A stretch of 64,000 nt of DNA from Metabacillus fastidiosus NBRC 101226 (GTDB lineage Bacteria; Bacillota; Bacilli; Bacillales; Bacillaceae). The stretch spans positions 1 to 64,000 of the forward strand of contig NZ_BCVG01000007.1 in assembly GCF_001591625.1 (NCBI RefSeq), given 5' to 3'. The notes under the pieces were generated by a model that had not been told where the DNA came from, made no database searches, and saw only the letters and a list, made by a program, of their open reading frames with translations. Shown here one piece after another: positions 16,074-25,860 of the stretch. The position numbers and the translations under genes are program-made. Within the stretch, counting starts at the first letter, position 1. Every line of letters starts with the position of its first letter.

Positions 16074-18200
16074 ATGCTTTGTCAAAAATGCCAAACAAAT
16101 GAAGCTACAATTAATTTCCATGTTCAATTAAATAACAATCATAAACAATATCACTTATGCCAAAGCTGTTATGGAAAAGTTCAAAATAAGATTCCAAGCA
16201 ATTTTCCACAAAATTTTGGAAGTTTCCCATTTGAGCAATTTTTCAAAGGATTTGCCCAGCATAATAACTTTGAACATCAGACAAACGAACAACAAACGCA
16301 GCAATCCGGCGGAGGCGGAATTCTCGATGAACTTGGCCGTAATGTCACAAATGCAGCAAGAGCCGGCTTAATTGACCCTGTTATCGGCCGTGTGGAAGAA
16401 GTAAATCGCGTCATTGAAATTTTGAATAGAAGAAATAAAAATAACCCTGTTTTGATCGGTGAACCTGGGGTTGGTAAAACAGCAATTGTTGAAGGATTAG
16501 CATTAAGTATTGTTGAAGGTAAAGTACCGAAAAAACTGCAAAATAAAGAAGTATATTTACTTGATGTTGCTGCACTCGTTGCAAACACAGGTATTCGCGG
16601 ACAATTCGAGGAAAGAATGAAACAAGTAATTTCAGAGCTTCAGCATCGTAAAAACATTATCCTTTTCATCGATGAGATCCATCAGCTTGTAGGTGCTGGT
16701 TCTGCTGAAGGATCAATGGATGCGGGAAATATTTTAAAACCTGCACTTGCACGTGGAGAACTCCAAGTTGTTGGCGCAACAACACTTAAAGAGTATCGCA
16801 AAATTGAAAAAGACGCGGCACTTGAACGCCGCTTCCAGCCTGTTATCGTTGATGAACCGACAATAGATGAAGCAATTAATATTTTAAAAGGTATCCAAGC
16901 GAAATATGAGGAATACCATAATGTTTCCTTTACAGATGAAGCGATTAAAGCATGTGTAACATTATCACATCGCTATATTCAAGACCGTTTCCTTCCGGAT
17001 AAAGCAATCGATCTTTTAGATGAAGCTGGTTCGAAAAACAATCTCGGCCAGACAAATGGAAGTGAAGAACAAATGAAAAAACGACTAAATCAAATTGCAA
17101 TCGAAAAAGAACAAGCAACAAAAGAGGAAAATTATGAACTCGCAGCAAAACTTCGTGATGAGGAAACAGCCTTGGAAAAAGAACTTGAACACAATACCGC
17201 TTCTGTAAAAACAGTAGTAAATGTAGAAGATATTCAAGCTATCATCGAAAAACAAACAGGTATCCCTGTCGGTAAATTACAAGAAAATGAACAGCAGCAA
17301 ATGAAATACTTGAAAGAAAACTTAGCGAAAAAAGTAATTGGCCAAGACGAAGCTGTCGAAAAGGTAGCAAAAGCGATTCGTAGAAGCCGTGCGGGGCTTA
17401 AAGCAAAAAATCGTCCGATTGGTTCTTTCCTCTTCGTTGGACCGACTGGTGTCGGTAAAACAGAATTAACAAAAACATTGGCAAATGAATTATTCGGTTC
17501 AAAAGATGCAATGATCCGCTTAGATATGAGTGAATATATGGAGAAACATTCTGTTGCAAAAATTATCGGTTCTCCTCCAGGATATGTCGGCCATGATGAA
17601 GCAGGACAATTAACAGAAAAAGTACGCCGCAATCCATACAGCATCATTTTACTTGATGAAATTGAAAAAGCACATCCAGATGTACAGCATATGTTTCTAC
17701 AAATTTTAGAGGATGGAAGATTAACAGATAGTCAGGGCAGAACAGTAAGTTTTAAAGATACAGTTATTATTATGACAAGTAATGCTGGTGTCGGTCACAA
17801 ACAAATAACTGTCGGCTTTGAAAAAGATATGACAGATTCAACTCCCGAAAGCAATCTTCTTGAATCTTTAAGTGCTTTCTTTAAACCTGAATTTCTAAAC
17901 CGCTTTGACAATATTATTGAATTTAAATCATTAGAAAAAGAACATCTTATCGAAATCGTTAATATTATGCTCAAAGATTTAGCTGGCACATTAGCAGAGC
18001 AGGATATTGTAATTACTGTGACAGATAATGCGAAAGAAAAACTGGCACAATTAGGCTATAATCCTTCATTCGGTGCAAGACCTCTCCGCCGTGTGATCCA
18101 AGAGAAAATTGAAGATCAGGTGACAGATATTTTATTGGATAACTCTGAAATAAAAGAAATCACTGTCGAGATTGAAAATGATGAAATTATTGTGAAATAA
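16074..18200 (+). CDS. clpE: ATP-dependent Clp protease ATPase subunit ClpE
   Basis: Hsp100 unfoldase that partners ClpP in the degradation of aggregated proteins after heat shock and helps inactivate CtsR. The N-terminal zinc finger has two CxxC pairs (CQKC at residues 3-6, CQSC near 29-32), the hallmark of ClpE. It is followed by AAA-1 with Walker A GEPGVGKT (about residue 133), a UVR domain (about 340-375), AAA-2 with GPTGVGKT (about 458) and a C-terminal D2 small domain. It is 708 residues long, near the 699 of B. subtilis. It has its own terminator at 18215-18242 and CtsR-controlled promoters. Confidence 0.97.
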   Translation: MLCQKCQTNEATINFHVQLNNNHKQYHLCQSCYGKVQNKIPSNFPQNFGSFPFEQFFKGFAQHNNFEHQTNEQQTQQSGGGGILDELGRNVTNAARAGLIDPVIGRVEEVNRVIEILNRRNKNNPVLIGEPGVGKTAIVEGLALSIVEGKVPKKLQNKEVYLLDVAALVANTGIRGQFEERMKQVISELQHRKNIILFIDEIHQLVGAGSAEGSMDAGNILKPALARGELQVVGATTLKEYRKIEKDAALERRFQPVIVDEPTIDEAINILKGIQAKYEEYHNVSFTDEAIKACVTLSHRYIQDRFLPDKAIDLLDEAGSKNNLGQTNGSEEQMKKRLNQIAIEKEQATKEENYELAAKLRDEETALEKELEHNTASVKTVVNVEDIQAIIEKQTGIPVGKLQENEQQQMKYLKENLAKKVIGQDEAVEKVAKAIRRSRAGLKAKNRPIGSFLFVGPTGVGKTELTKTLANELFGSKDAMIRLDMSEYMEKHSVAKIIGSPPGYVGHDEAGQLTEKVRRNPYSIILLDEIEKAHPDVQHMFLQILEDGRLTDSQGRTVSFKDTVIIMTSNAGVGHKQITVGFEKDMTDSTPESNLLESLSAFFKPEFLNRFDNIIEFKSLEKEHLIEIVNIMLKDLAGTLAEQDIVITVTDNAKEKLAQLGYNPSFGARPLRRVIQEKIEDQVTDILLDNSEIKEITVEIENDEIIVK

Positions 18201-18214
18201 ATAGATTTAAACGG

Positions 18215-18242
18215 AAAGAGGCTCAATTGAGTCTCTTTTTTT
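18215..18242 (+). terminator. clpE terminator
   Basis: The stem AGAGGCTCAATTGAGTCTCT is followed by seven T, just after the clpE stop codon. Confidence 0.85.
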
Positions 18243-18264
18243 GATTGATCAAGCATTCAAGTAT

Positions 18265-18405
18265 GGAGCTGTCCGCTAAGTCCCGGATAAGCTTTAAAAG
18301 CTAAAAGGCCCTATCACTAAATCCTTAATTTTACCGGATTTCCATCACAGGGCCTTTCAGTAGGATGCCCAAAAAGGTTGCTTTTTACCCTTTTGGGACA
18401 TCCTC
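18265..18405 (+). repeat. Structured dispersed repeat, copy A
   Basis: A 141-bp element starting GGAGCTGTCC and ending GGGACATCCTC, which are imperfect inverted ends. Inside are three hairpins: AAGCTTT-AAAGCT, a main stem AAAGGCCCT/AGGGCCTTT with inner AAATCC/GGATTT, and AGGATG-CCCAAAA/TTTTGGG-CATCCT. It is about 75-80% identical by eye to copy B at 49544-49676, in the same orientation. It lies between the clpE terminator and the FUSC gene. Confidence 0.85.
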
Positions 18406-18509
18406 ATTTGTCATTTCACAATATATACTATTTATTTTCATTGTTTTTACGGACAACTCGATTTAATATTAGAAAAACGATATCTCTTTATAAGATTGAA
18501 AGGAAGATC

Positions 18510-19538
18510 ATGGTGACTCTTGGGCCACGTGTTATAAAAACCGGATTATCTGTTACACTCGCATTATATATTTGCAGCTTTTTACAATTAGAACATTTTG
18601 TTTTTGCGGCTGTTGCTGCAATTTTTACGATGCAGCCGTCCATTTACAAAACGTGGAAGCATCTTTTAGACCAGCTTAGAACAAATATACTCGGGGCAGC
18701 GCTTGCTCTCTTCTCTCTTCACTTTCTAGGTAATGGACCAATTATTTTTGGACTTGTTATCGTCCTTGTTATTTTAATTAGTTTAAAATTAAAAATGGAA
18801 GGTACTATTCCTCTAACATCCGTTACTGTGCTGGCAATTATGAGTGTACCCGTTGATGAGGATATGATTTTTACCATCCAGCGTTTCGTTGTTATTTTAA
18901 TCGGGGTTGGTTCTGCTTTTTTAGTAAATCTATTAATTTTTCCACCGAAATATAAAAAAAGTTTTTACGGGAAAATTCAATCCGTTTTCCATGATCTATC
19001 GCTTCTGCTTCGAACATCTGTATCAAATGAAATGACGGAGGCATCCTACCGTGAGCATTGGGACAGAGTAAATGACGGCATTTTGCAACTAGAAGAGTTT
19101 TATCATTTATTCAATGAAGAAAGAGCAAAAATGAAAAAAATGAATCCGGTTGATGTACGTGAATTTGTTATTTTTAAACAAATGCTTCATGCGATGCGAA
19201 GCGGTACGACAGTATTAGAAATAGTTGATGAACATTATTTCCAAAGCCGAAAAGATGAGGGAAATAATGATTTATTTGATGAAAAGCTTGAACAATTAAC
19301 AAAGTATCATGAATATCTATTATTAAAGTTTGAAGGAAAAATTAAACTTAACGAGCAGCAGCCATTTGATCTTACTGACAGTCAATTATTTTTAAATAAA
19401 GTGATGGAAATTGATCATGAAACAGATGAAAAAAAACTGCGCCTCGTTGTCATCGGTTCTTCTATTTTTGAATATGCTTTTCAATTACAACGGCTCGATC
19501 AACTTATTGAACAATATCGTGCAAAAGCAGCAGCTTAA
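18510..19538 (+). CDS. FUSC/aromatic acid exporter family membrane protein
   Basis: A 342-residue inner membrane protein. The N-terminal half (residues 1-150) holds about five hydrophobic segments of the ArAE_1/FUSC type, including LEHFVFAAVAAIFTMQPSIY. The C-terminal half is a soluble, helix-rich, charged domain. Relatives are proposed exporters of aromatic acids, but the substrate is unknown here. The ATG at 18510, behind GAAAGGAAG, was preferred over one 44 codons upstream that has no site and would add a non-conserved, basic extension. Confidence 0.75.
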   Translation: MVTLGPRVIKTGLSVTLALYICSFLQLEHFVFAAVAAIFTMQPSIYKTWKHLLDQLRTNILGAALALFSLHFLGNGPIIFGLVIVLVILISLKLKMEGTIPLTSVTVLAIMSVPVDEDMIFTIQRFVVILIGVGSAFLVNLLIFPPKYKKSFYGKIQSVFHDLSLLLRTSVSNEMTEASYREHWDRVNDGILQLEEFYHLFNEERAKMKKMNPVDVREFVIFKQMLHAMRSGTTVLEIVDEHYFQSRKDEGNNDLFDEKLEQLTKYHEYLLLKFEGKIKLNEQQPFDLTDSQLFLNKVMEIDHETDEKKLRLVVIGSSIFEYAFQLQRLDQLIEQYRAKAAA

Positions 19539-19550
19539 AAATTATGAAAA

Positions 19551-19577
19551 GAGACTGTTTAACAGCAGTCTTTTTTT
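19551..19577 (+). terminator. Terminator after the FUSC gene
   Basis: The stem GACTG/CAGTC is followed by seven T, 12 bp past the stop codon. Confidence 0.75.
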
Positions 19578-19630
19578 ATCTGTCATTCTCTATCCCCTAC
19601 CCTCATATACAATAGATGAGGTGTTGTTCC

Positions 19631-19915
19631 ATGAATCTATATTCCAAATGTTATCTTCTTCTATCCCTTACCTTTATCGTCTTCAATGGTTCTTCTATCG
19701 GCTTTATTATTTATTGTGCTCGTCTCGGTGAATTATTTGGAACTGTTCTTTTTCATTTTACAGCCCTTTTAGGCGCTCTTTGCGCGTCTATTGCAGACGA
19801 TGGTATCTTGAAGAAATCTTATTATCAATCATTCTTCTTCTATACGAATCTCATTATTTTCTTCCTTCCATACTACTACTTTTTAATTGGAATTAAATTA
19901 CTGCCACTAATGTAA
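19631..19915 (+). CDS. Small hydrophobic membrane protein, function unknown
   Basis: A 94-residue protein with three predicted membrane helices (about residues 4-26, 32-52 and 65-90). It contains the short loop ASIADDGILKKSYYQ. I do not recognise a family. The ATG at 19631 has a GAGGTG site 8 bases upstream, and the ATG-less extension upstream does not. It lies alone between the FUSC gene and motA. Confidence 0.5.
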   Translation: MNLYSKCYLLLSLTFIVFNGSSIGFIIYCARLGELFGTVLFHFTALLGALCASIADDGILKKSYYQSFFFYTNLIIFFLPYYYFLIGIKLLPLM

Positions 19916-19981
19916 TCCCTCTATCTTTGGACCCGAAACTTTTTTCCTAAAAAAATTTTCAATCTCCTTTTGCTATAAACC

Positions 19982-20008
19982 TAAAAACTTATAGCATTGT
20001 ACCGATAT
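19982..20008 (+). promoter_or_regulatory. Sigma-D promoter of motAB
   Basis: TAAA (19982-19985), 15 bases, then ACCGATAT (20001-20008) matches the flagellar sigma-D consensus TAAA-N15-GCCGATAT with one mismatch. It lies 38 bp before motA. Confidence 0.9.
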
Positions 20009-20045
20009 AAAGAGTAAGAAAATGAAGGAGATTTGGTGATTTTAT

Positions 20046-20828
20046 ATGGATAAAACATCTTTGATTGGATTAGTATTAGCTGTTATTGCGGTCGGAGTCG
20101 GAATGGTGATGAAAGGTGTTAGTGTTTCGGCACTTGGAAACCCTGCTGCCCTTCTTATTATCATTCTCGGAACAATTGCTGCCGTAGTAATTGCGTCACC
20201 GACGAGTGAAGTTAAAAGAATACCAAAATTGTTCGGAATCTTGTTTAAAGAACAGAAAATACCTTCGATCCAGGAATTAATTCCATTATTTTCTGATTGG
20301 GCACAAGTGGCTCGTAAAGAAGGTTTATTAGCTCTTGAAGCAAAATTATCAGAAGTGGAAGACCCATTTTTACGCAATGGATTATTAATGGCAGTCGATG
20401 GTCAAAACGCCGAATTTATTCGTGACGTAATGAATGAGGAAATAAATGCAATGGAGGAACGTCATCAGGCAGGCGCGTCCATGTTCACACAGGCAGGCAC
20501 ATATGCCCCAACATTAGGTGTATTGGGAGCAGTTGTCGGACTTATTGCGGCACTTGGATATATGAATGATATTGAAGCATTAGGCCATGCAATCAGTGCT
20601 GCTTTCGTTGCAACTTTATTAGGGATTTTCACTGGATACGTTTTATGGCATCCATTTGCAAATAAATTAAAAACGAAATCAAAACACGAAGTAAAAGTAA
20701 GACAAGTGATGATTGAAGGTGTTCTTTCTGTTCTTGAAGGACAAGCCCCAAAAGCGATTGAACAAAAACTTGCAACATTTTTACCTGTTTCTGAAAGAGT
20801 AAAACTTACTTCTTCTGATGAGGGGTGA
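20046..20828 (+). CDS. motA: Flagellar motor stator protein MotA
   Basis: Proton-channel stator subunit that couples ion flow to flagellar rotation. It is 260 residues long with four membrane helices: two at the N-terminus (about 4-50) and two after the cytoplasmic domain (about 145-205). The conserved segment GTYAPTLGVLGAVVGLIAAL carries the helix-3 signature. The cytoplasmic loop (about 60-140) contains the charged residues that contact FliG. motB follows 8 bp downstream. Transcription is from the sigma-D promoter at 19982. Confidence 0.96.
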   Translation: MDKTSLIGLVLAVIAVGVGMVMKGVSVSALGNPAALLIIILGTIAAVVIASPTSEVKRIPKLFGILFKEQKIPSIQELIPLFSDWAQVARKEGLLALEAKLSEVEDPFLRNGLLMAVDGQNAEFIRDVMNEEINAMEERHQAGASMFTQAGTYAPTLGVLGAVVGLIAALGYMNDIEALGHAISAAFVATLLGIFTGYVLWHPFANKLKTKSKHEVKVRQVMIEGVLSVLEGQAPKAIEQKLATFLPVSERVKLTSSDEG

Positions 20829-20836
20829 GCTAATAA

Positions 20837-21595
20837 ATGGCTAAAAAACAGAGAAAGAAACATCATGAAGAGCATATTGACGAGTCCTGGTTAATTCCTT
20901 ATGCCGATTTATTAACCCTTTTACTTGCTCTGTTCATCGTATTGTTTTCAATGAGTTCCCTTGATGCCCAAAAGTTCCAGCAACTAGCACGTGCTTTTAA
21001 TAGTGAATTCAGTGGTGGAACAGGAGTGCTTGAGTTCCCAAGTCCAACTCCTAATCAAAAGATGGAACAATTAAATAAACAAGAACAAGAGGAAAAAGAG
21101 GAAGAAAAGAAGCTGGATGCAAAGGAACAAGAAGAATTAAAAGAAGTACAGCAAAAAATCAATGAATATATTACAAATAATAATTTAAATGCAGACTTAA
21201 AAACAACATTAACAGATGAAGGCTTGCTTGTGACGATTTTGAACGATATTTTCTTTGATTCCGGAAAATCATTCGTACGAGCAAAAGATGAACAGCTAGC
21301 AAGAGAAATTTCAGAATTGCTAGTCATGAATCCTCCCCGTAATATTATTATTAGCGGTCATACAGATAATATTCCAATCAGTAACTCTGAGTTTGACTCT
21401 AACTGGGAACTTAGCGTAATGAGAGCTGTTAATTTTATGAAGATCGTCATGGAAAATGATAAGCTTAACTCTGAACATTTCAGTGCAAAAGGATTCGGAG
21501 AATTTAAGCCTGTTGCCTCTAATGACACAGAAGCAGGCAGACAAAAAAATCGACGTGTAGAAGTATTAATCCTGCCAAATAAAGTAGAAGAATAA
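20837..21595 (+). CDS. motB: Flagellar motor stator protein MotB
   Basis: Stator partner of MotA, anchored to peptidoglycan. It is 252 residues long. The single membrane helix (about 20-40) holds the proton-carrying Asp in PYADLLTLLLALF. A long charged, Glu/Lys-rich linker (about 70-105) follows. The C-terminal OmpA-like peptidoglycan-binding domain (about 130-248) has the motif SGHTDNIPISNSEFDSNWELS. A perfect hairpin terminator follows at the stop codon. Confidence 0.96.
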   Translation: MAKKQRKKHHEEHIDESWLIPYADLLTLLLALFIVLFSMSSLDAQKFQQLARAFNSEFSGGTGVLEFPSPTPNQKMEQLNKQEQEEKEEEKKLDAKEQEELKEVQQKINEYITNNNLNADLKTTLTDEGLLVTILNDIFFDSGKSFVRAKDEQLAREISELLVMNPPRNIIISGHTDNIPISNSEFDSNWELSVMRAVNFMKIVMENDKLNSEHFSAKGFGEFKPVASNDTEAGRQKNRRVEVLILPNKVEE

Positions 21596-21629
21596 AGCTT
21601 AATCGCTGTCTAGCGATTAAGCTTTTTTA
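21596..21629 (+). terminator. motAB terminator
   Basis: Arms AAGCTTAATCGCT and AGCGATTAAGCTT are fully complementary and followed by TTTTT. Confidence 0.92.
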
Positions 21630-21761
21630 CTGCTTCTCTCTACCATTATAAATATATAGCCTTGATCTAAACATATATAATAAGAAAAATCAGCTTTCCA
21701 TTTACACATAAAGTAAATAATGGTAGATTAATAGTAAATTATATAGAGAGGCTACATTTTA

Positions 21762-21932
21762 ATGAGTGCTATTATTAATTTAATTTGTTTTATATTACTA
21801 CTTTATATGATTTCATGGTTTGCCCAAAAGCTGAAACAGCATCAAGATGCACTTAAATCAATTAATGGTAAATTAGATGCCATTTTAAAGAAGTTTCCTG
21901 AGGAAGAGAAAAAAGATGATGGAAAAAAATAA
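21762..21932 (+). CDS. Small single-pass membrane protein, DUF4083-like
   Basis: A 56-residue ORF with a clear hydrophobic helix (residues 4-20, IINLICFILLLYMISWF), then a charged amphipathic tail (LKSINGKLDAILKK). The plan resembles the DUF4083-like protein at 12485-12664, although the sequences are only loosely alike. The ribosome site is AGAGAGG, at slightly long spacing. It ends at a terminator shared with the convergent mhqR-like gene. The function is unknown. Confidence 0.55.
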   Translation: MSAIINLICFILLLYMISWFAQKLKQHQDALKSINGKLDAILKKFPEEEKKDDGKK

Positions 21933-21941
21933 GAGAAATAG

Positions 21942-21990
21942 TAAGCCTCTCTATCGGTCTGTTTTCCAATCCCAGCTAGAGAGGCCTTAT
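21942..21990. terminator. Convergent terminator (small gene / mhqR-like)
   Basis: Arms TAAGCCTCTCTA and TAGAGAGGCCTTA enclose a loop of about 25 bases, with T/A-rich flanks on both sides. It lies between two convergent genes. Confidence 0.75.
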
Positions 21991-22000
21991 TTCCCTTTGA

Positions 22001-22447
22001 TTAGATAAAATCACGTGCATGAAACCCTACTTTTTTTAATAAATCTGTTACAAGCTGCTTCTCCTCATCAGATAAAATACTTACAATTTCATTTAGCTGT
22101 TCCTCATGCAACGGAAATATCTCTTCAATCAACTGTTTTCCCTTATCAGTAATTTGTGCATATGTTACACGTCGGTCCTTATCACATGCTTTGCGAATAA
22201 GCAGTTCCTTCTTCTCAAGCTTATCAACTACATATGTTATACTACCGCTAGCAAGTAAGATTTTACCACCTATTTGCTGTAAAGGCTGTTCTCCTTTATG
22301 GTAAAGCAGCTCTAATACCGCAAACTCTGTTGGATTTAAGTTAAATGTTGAAATATGCTTATTGACCTGATCATTAATTGCCCGGTGTGCACGTGATAAG
22401 ACGATGAAAAATTTTAATGATTCTTCCTTTTGTTTGTTTTTATCCAT
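22001..22447 (-). CDS. mhqR: MarR-family repressor, MhqR-like
   Basis: A 148-residue winged-helix regulator. The HTH lies around residues 45-75 (LQQIGGKILLASGSITYVVDKL), followed by the wing with DKDRRVTYAQITDKG. B. subtilis MhqR represses quinone-detoxification genes and lies between kinD and motB, exactly the place seen here, which is the main reason for the symbol. A second, closely related MarR protein is encoded at 45025-45483, so orthology by sequence alone is not certain. No target dioxygenase or azoreductase gene is nearby. Confidence 0.72.
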   Translation of the reverse strand: MDKNKQKEESLKFFIVLSRAHRAINDQVNKHISTFNLNPTEFAVLELLYHKGEQPLQQIGGKILLASGSITYVVDKLEKKELLIRKACDKDRRVTYAQITDKGKQLIEEIFPLHEEQLNEIVSILSDEEKQLVTDLLKKVGFHARDFI

Positions 22448-22510
22448 TTCTTCTCAATCCTTTGATAAAAAATATCTCCGATTTTTATGTTTATTTACTA
22501 CTGATTACTT

Positions 22511-24076
22511 TTACCAAATAACTTTCCAATTATGATTTACTTCTGCTTTAATCGTTTTATGCTCATTAATATAATTTGCAAGCAGCTCTGTCATATCAAT
22601 TTGAATTTCTTTTACGACTTGCTTTCCCTTATACATATCATAATCGCCGCCACCGCCAGCGCGGTAATTATTCATTACTACATCATATTCAAGCTGAAGT
22701 CCAAGCGACTTACCATTGTACATTAGCTTTGTCACACGCTCACCAAAGGGCTTTGAAATATCAAGTATGTATTCAATTCCTTCCCACATATCATAATTAT
22801 AATGCTGCGGCTTTGGTATTGAAAAACGCGGATTAACAACAATTGCACCATGTTCATCCAGATCGAAATATGTAGCAGACCGCTCCAATGCTAATTTTAT
22901 ATCAAGACCGGTAACACAAATAACTTTAAGTGTGTTCGGATAAATATAGTTGGCAACGATATCTCTCATTGTAATATATTTCGGCAGACCTGGTGATTCA
23001 TTATGAAACAATGCTGTATTCGAAATACTTACACCAGCAATATCCATTTGTACTTTATTAATAAATTCAATTAATGGATGCTCCTTCAATCTTAGCTCAA
23101 AAACATCCTCTATTTCCATATTACCATCCACTTCACCGATAGGCATGTTTAACCATTCGATTGTCTCCTCTTCATACTGCCTGATGAGTTCCACAATTGA
23201 CTGATCTGTTTTTACATTTTCCATCGTTAAAAGTGATGCTGACTTTGTCGAAATTTTTATCCCATTTTCCTTATTTAAAATAATGTCTATTTTAGCAATT
23301 ACTTGTCCATTAAAACTTGGCTGAACAATTGTAACTCCGTTTAATTGCCCGCTTATCTTTCGATGCTGATGTCCTGTTAACAGCACATCAATACCGGGAA
23401 CTTTATAACAAATTTCATATGCCTGGTTTTCTCCTGTCAATTGTTCTGTCGGTTCTCCTGTTTCTATATCTCTTTCAAAACCGCCATGATAGGAGACAAT
23501 CATTACATCTGGCTTTTCTTTTTCTTTTATAAAATCTACCCATTGTTTTGTCGTTTCTAACGCATCCTCAAAACGAAGCCCTTTAATATTTAAAGGATCC
23601 TCCCAGTTTGGAATATAGTGTGTCGTCACACCTAAGACCGCTATTTTTACTCCCTCAAAACTTTTCACCATATATGGTTTTCCAAGCAATGGTTCATTGG
23701 ACTCACAAGAAATGATATTAGCTGACAGCCACGGAAAAGTAGATTGTAATACTGCTTCATTCAACACATGTCTTCCATAGTTAAATTCATGATTCCCGAT
23801 TACAGCTGCATCATATTTTAATTCATTTAAAACTTTAATCATCGGATTTATTTTTTCGTTACTTTTCTTAGAAAAATGATACGTTAAAGGTGTACCCTGG
23901 ATTAAGTCTCCATTATCAATTAATAGTACATGCTCATTCATTTCTCTTTCTTTTTTTATAATAGATGATAGTTTTCCAAGCCCTAAATGTAATTCTTCTT
24001 GTGAACGATAGTTTTTTGGAAGTATATGTCCATGAATATCACTCGTTTGTAAAATTGACAATTTAATGGTATTCAA
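22511..24076 (-). CDS. Bifunctional metallophosphatase/5'-nucleotidase
   Basis: A two-domain UshA-type phosphoesterase of 521 residues. The N-terminal calcineurin-like domain (about 5-270) shows the metal-binding motifs TSDIHGH, DNGDLIQGTP, GNHEFNYG and LTGHQHRK. The C-terminal 5'-nucleotidase domain (about 310-510) has the substrate-binding LMYNGKSL and NNYRAGGGGDY. There is no signal peptide, so it should act in the cytoplasm, unlike UshA itself and like B. subtilis YunD. The likely substrates are nucleotides or their derivatives. The start is a TTG with a GAAGGTGA site. Confidence 0.87.
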   Translation of the reverse strand: MNTIKLSILQTSDIHGHILPKNYRSQEELHLGLGKLSSIIKKEREMNEHVLLIDNGDLIQGTPLTYHFSKKSNEKINPMIKVLNELKYDAAVIGNHEFNYGRHVLNEAVLQSTFPWLSANIISCESNEPLLGKPYMVKSFEGVKIAVLGVTTHYIPNWEDPLNIKGLRFEDALETTKQWVDFIKEKEKPDVMIVSYHGGFERDIETGEPTEQLTGENQAYEICYKVPGIDVLLTGHQHRKISGQLNGVTIVQPSFNGQVIAKIDIILNKENGIKISTKSASLLTMENVKTDQSIVELIRQYEEETIEWLNMPIGEVDGNMEIEDVFELRLKEHPLIEFINKVQMDIAGVSISNTALFHNESPGLPKYITMRDIVANYIYPNTLKVICVTGLDIKLALERSATYFDLDEHGAIVVNPRFSIPKPQHYNYDMWEGIEYILDISKPFGERVTKLMYNGKSLGLQLEYDVVMNNYRAGGGGDYDMYKGKQVVKEIQIDMTELLANYINEHKTIKAEVNHNWKVIW

Positions 24077-24263
24077 TTCTTCACCTTCTAAGCCTTAGTG
24101 TCTATATGACTAATGATACACAACAACCTTTCATCCTACAATATTATTAAAACAATTATTTACCAATTTATAAGAAGATTGGATTATTTTTTTCGAATTT
24201 AATGATATAATATACAAATAGTTTGCAAGCAATTATATTGAAGATGAATGGGAGCTTTTAAGA

Positions 24264-25763
24264 ATGACATTTATTTTTTCTAAATTTAAAACGATCTCTC
24301 TTTATTTAGCTATCGTCGTTATACCTTCCATTATTATTTCTTTCTTCCTTTATGAACAAAAAACAGATTCAATTAATAAAGACAACTTTCGGGAAACAGA
24401 ACGTATTTTATACATTCATCGAAATCAAATTGATCATTTATTCAGAGAAACAATTGCTAGGCTCGAAACGATGGCAATTGTTTTAAATGATGAAACAGAT
24501 AAAAAAGAAGTAGAGTCGATACTAAAAAAAACCTATGAAATTGATCCCCGTTTTTCCGTTTTATTTTATGTCGATAAAAACGGAGATATTGAATCAAGTA
24601 CAAAAGTAGTTAACAATAATATTTCCATACGGAATAGTTCATTTTATCAGACTGTCATGTCAACTAAAAAAACAGTTGTCTCTGATGCATACTTCAGTAA
24701 TATTACTAATAGTCAAATCGTCACTATTTGCAGCCCTATTCTTGATAGAAATAAAGAAGTTTCAAAACTTCTTGTTGCAGCAATTGAAGTAGATTATTTA
24801 AAAAATATTATGAATGTATTAAGCTTTGATCAAAAAATTCTTGTTGTAAATAATAAAGACGATCTAGTATTTGAAACGAATCATAAGAAACAGACTGATA
24901 TGCCTCCTGTTAACATCCATCTTAATCAGATTAACTGGGTGTTAAAAGCGACGCCGGATAAGGTAGATTTTAATGATATGCTCTTTAGCGTCTTCCTTTA
25001 TTTCTTTATATCAGCTGCTGTTTTATCAATTATTTTCCTACTCATCCAATACACACTTCTAAGAAGAAAGGCATCATATGAAAGACAGCAAAATGAAGCA
25101 CAAAAATTGGAACTGGTAGGGACACTTGCGGCAAGCAGCGCACATGAGATCAGAAATCCGCTCACTGGCATTAAAGGATTTATCCAATTATTAAAAGAAA
25201 AATACCGAGACGAAGAAGATCAGCTATATTTTTCAGTCATTAATAAAGAAATTGATCGAATTAACGAAATCGTTAGTGAATTCCTCGTGTTAGGAAAGCC
25301 AACTGCACATCATCATGTCGCACATGATATTCGATCAATTGTTACAGAGCTTTTACCAATCATACAATCTGAAGCGAATCAAAACAATGTTGAACTAGAA
25401 TTAATCCGTGAGCAGGATGTACCTTTAACTGTTGTATGTACAAAAAATCATATTAAACAAATTTTATTAAATTTAATGAAAAATTCATTGGAATCAATGG
25501 AAAATGGTGGTACTCTCACGATAACATTAAAGAAGCAGCAGTCGAAAGTACTGATTGAAGTGGGAGATACTGGAAAAGGGATATCTAAGGAAGGACTGGC
25601 GAAAATATTCAAGCCTTTCTTTACATCGAAAGATACAGGTACAGGACTCGGTCTGGTCGTTTGTAAACAGATTGTTTCTATGTATAAAGGAGATATCAAA
25701 ATTGATAGTACAGTAAATGTAGGAACGACGGTAACAATTATTTTTCCTTTAGCGGAAAATTAA
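24264..25763 (+). CDS. kinD: KinD-like sporulation sensor histidine kinase
   Basis: Membrane sensor kinase that likely feeds phosphate to Spo0F. Layout of its 499 residues: membrane helix 1 (about 10-30), an extracellular Cache-type sensor region (about 40-235), membrane helix 2 (about 240-262), HisKA with the phosphorylated His in SSAHEIRNPLTGIKGFIQL (about residue 294), and HATPase_c with N-box NLMKNSLE and G-boxes DTGKGI and GTGLGL. The H-box is the type shared by KinA-KinE. In B. subtilis KinD lies between spo0E and mhqR, as here. Its ligand is not readable from the sequence. Confidence 0.87.
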   Translation: MTFIFSKFKTISLYLAIVVIPSIIISFFLYEQKTDSINKDNFRETERILYIHRNQIDHLFRETIARLETMAIVLNDETDKKEVESILKKTYEIDPRFSVLFYVDKNGDIESSTKVVNNNISIRNSSFYQTVMSTKKTVVSDAYFSNITNSQIVTICSPILDRNKEVSKLLVAAIEVDYLKNIMNVLSFDQKILVVNNKDDLVFETNHKKQTDMPPVNIHLNQINWVLKATPDKVDFNDMLFSVFLYFFISAAVLSIIFLLIQYTLLRRKASYERQQNEAQKLELVGTLAASSAHEIRNPLTGIKGFIQLLKEKYRDEEDQLYFSVINKEIDRINEIVSEFLVLGKPTAHHHVAHDIRSIVTELLPIIQSEANQNNVELELIREQDVPLTVVCTKNHIKQILLNLMKNSLESMENGGTLTITLKKQQSKVLIEVGDTGKGISKEGLAKIFKPFFTSKDTGTGLGLVVCKQIVSMYKGDIKIDSTVNVGTTVTIIFPLAEN

Positions 25764-25799
25764 ATCTAGTTATTTCAAATTTAAATAAGCTTATTCATT

Positions 25800-25835
25800 A
25801 AAAAATCTCCTATCATTTTCATAGGAGATTTTTTA
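25800..25835. terminator. Convergent terminator kinD / aldo-keto reductase
   Basis: Arms AAAAATCTCCTAT and ATAGGAGATTTTT pair perfectly and have T/A runs on both sides. Confidence 0.92.
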
Positions 25836-25860
25836 CTTGAATCTATGTCTTTTTGATTTA

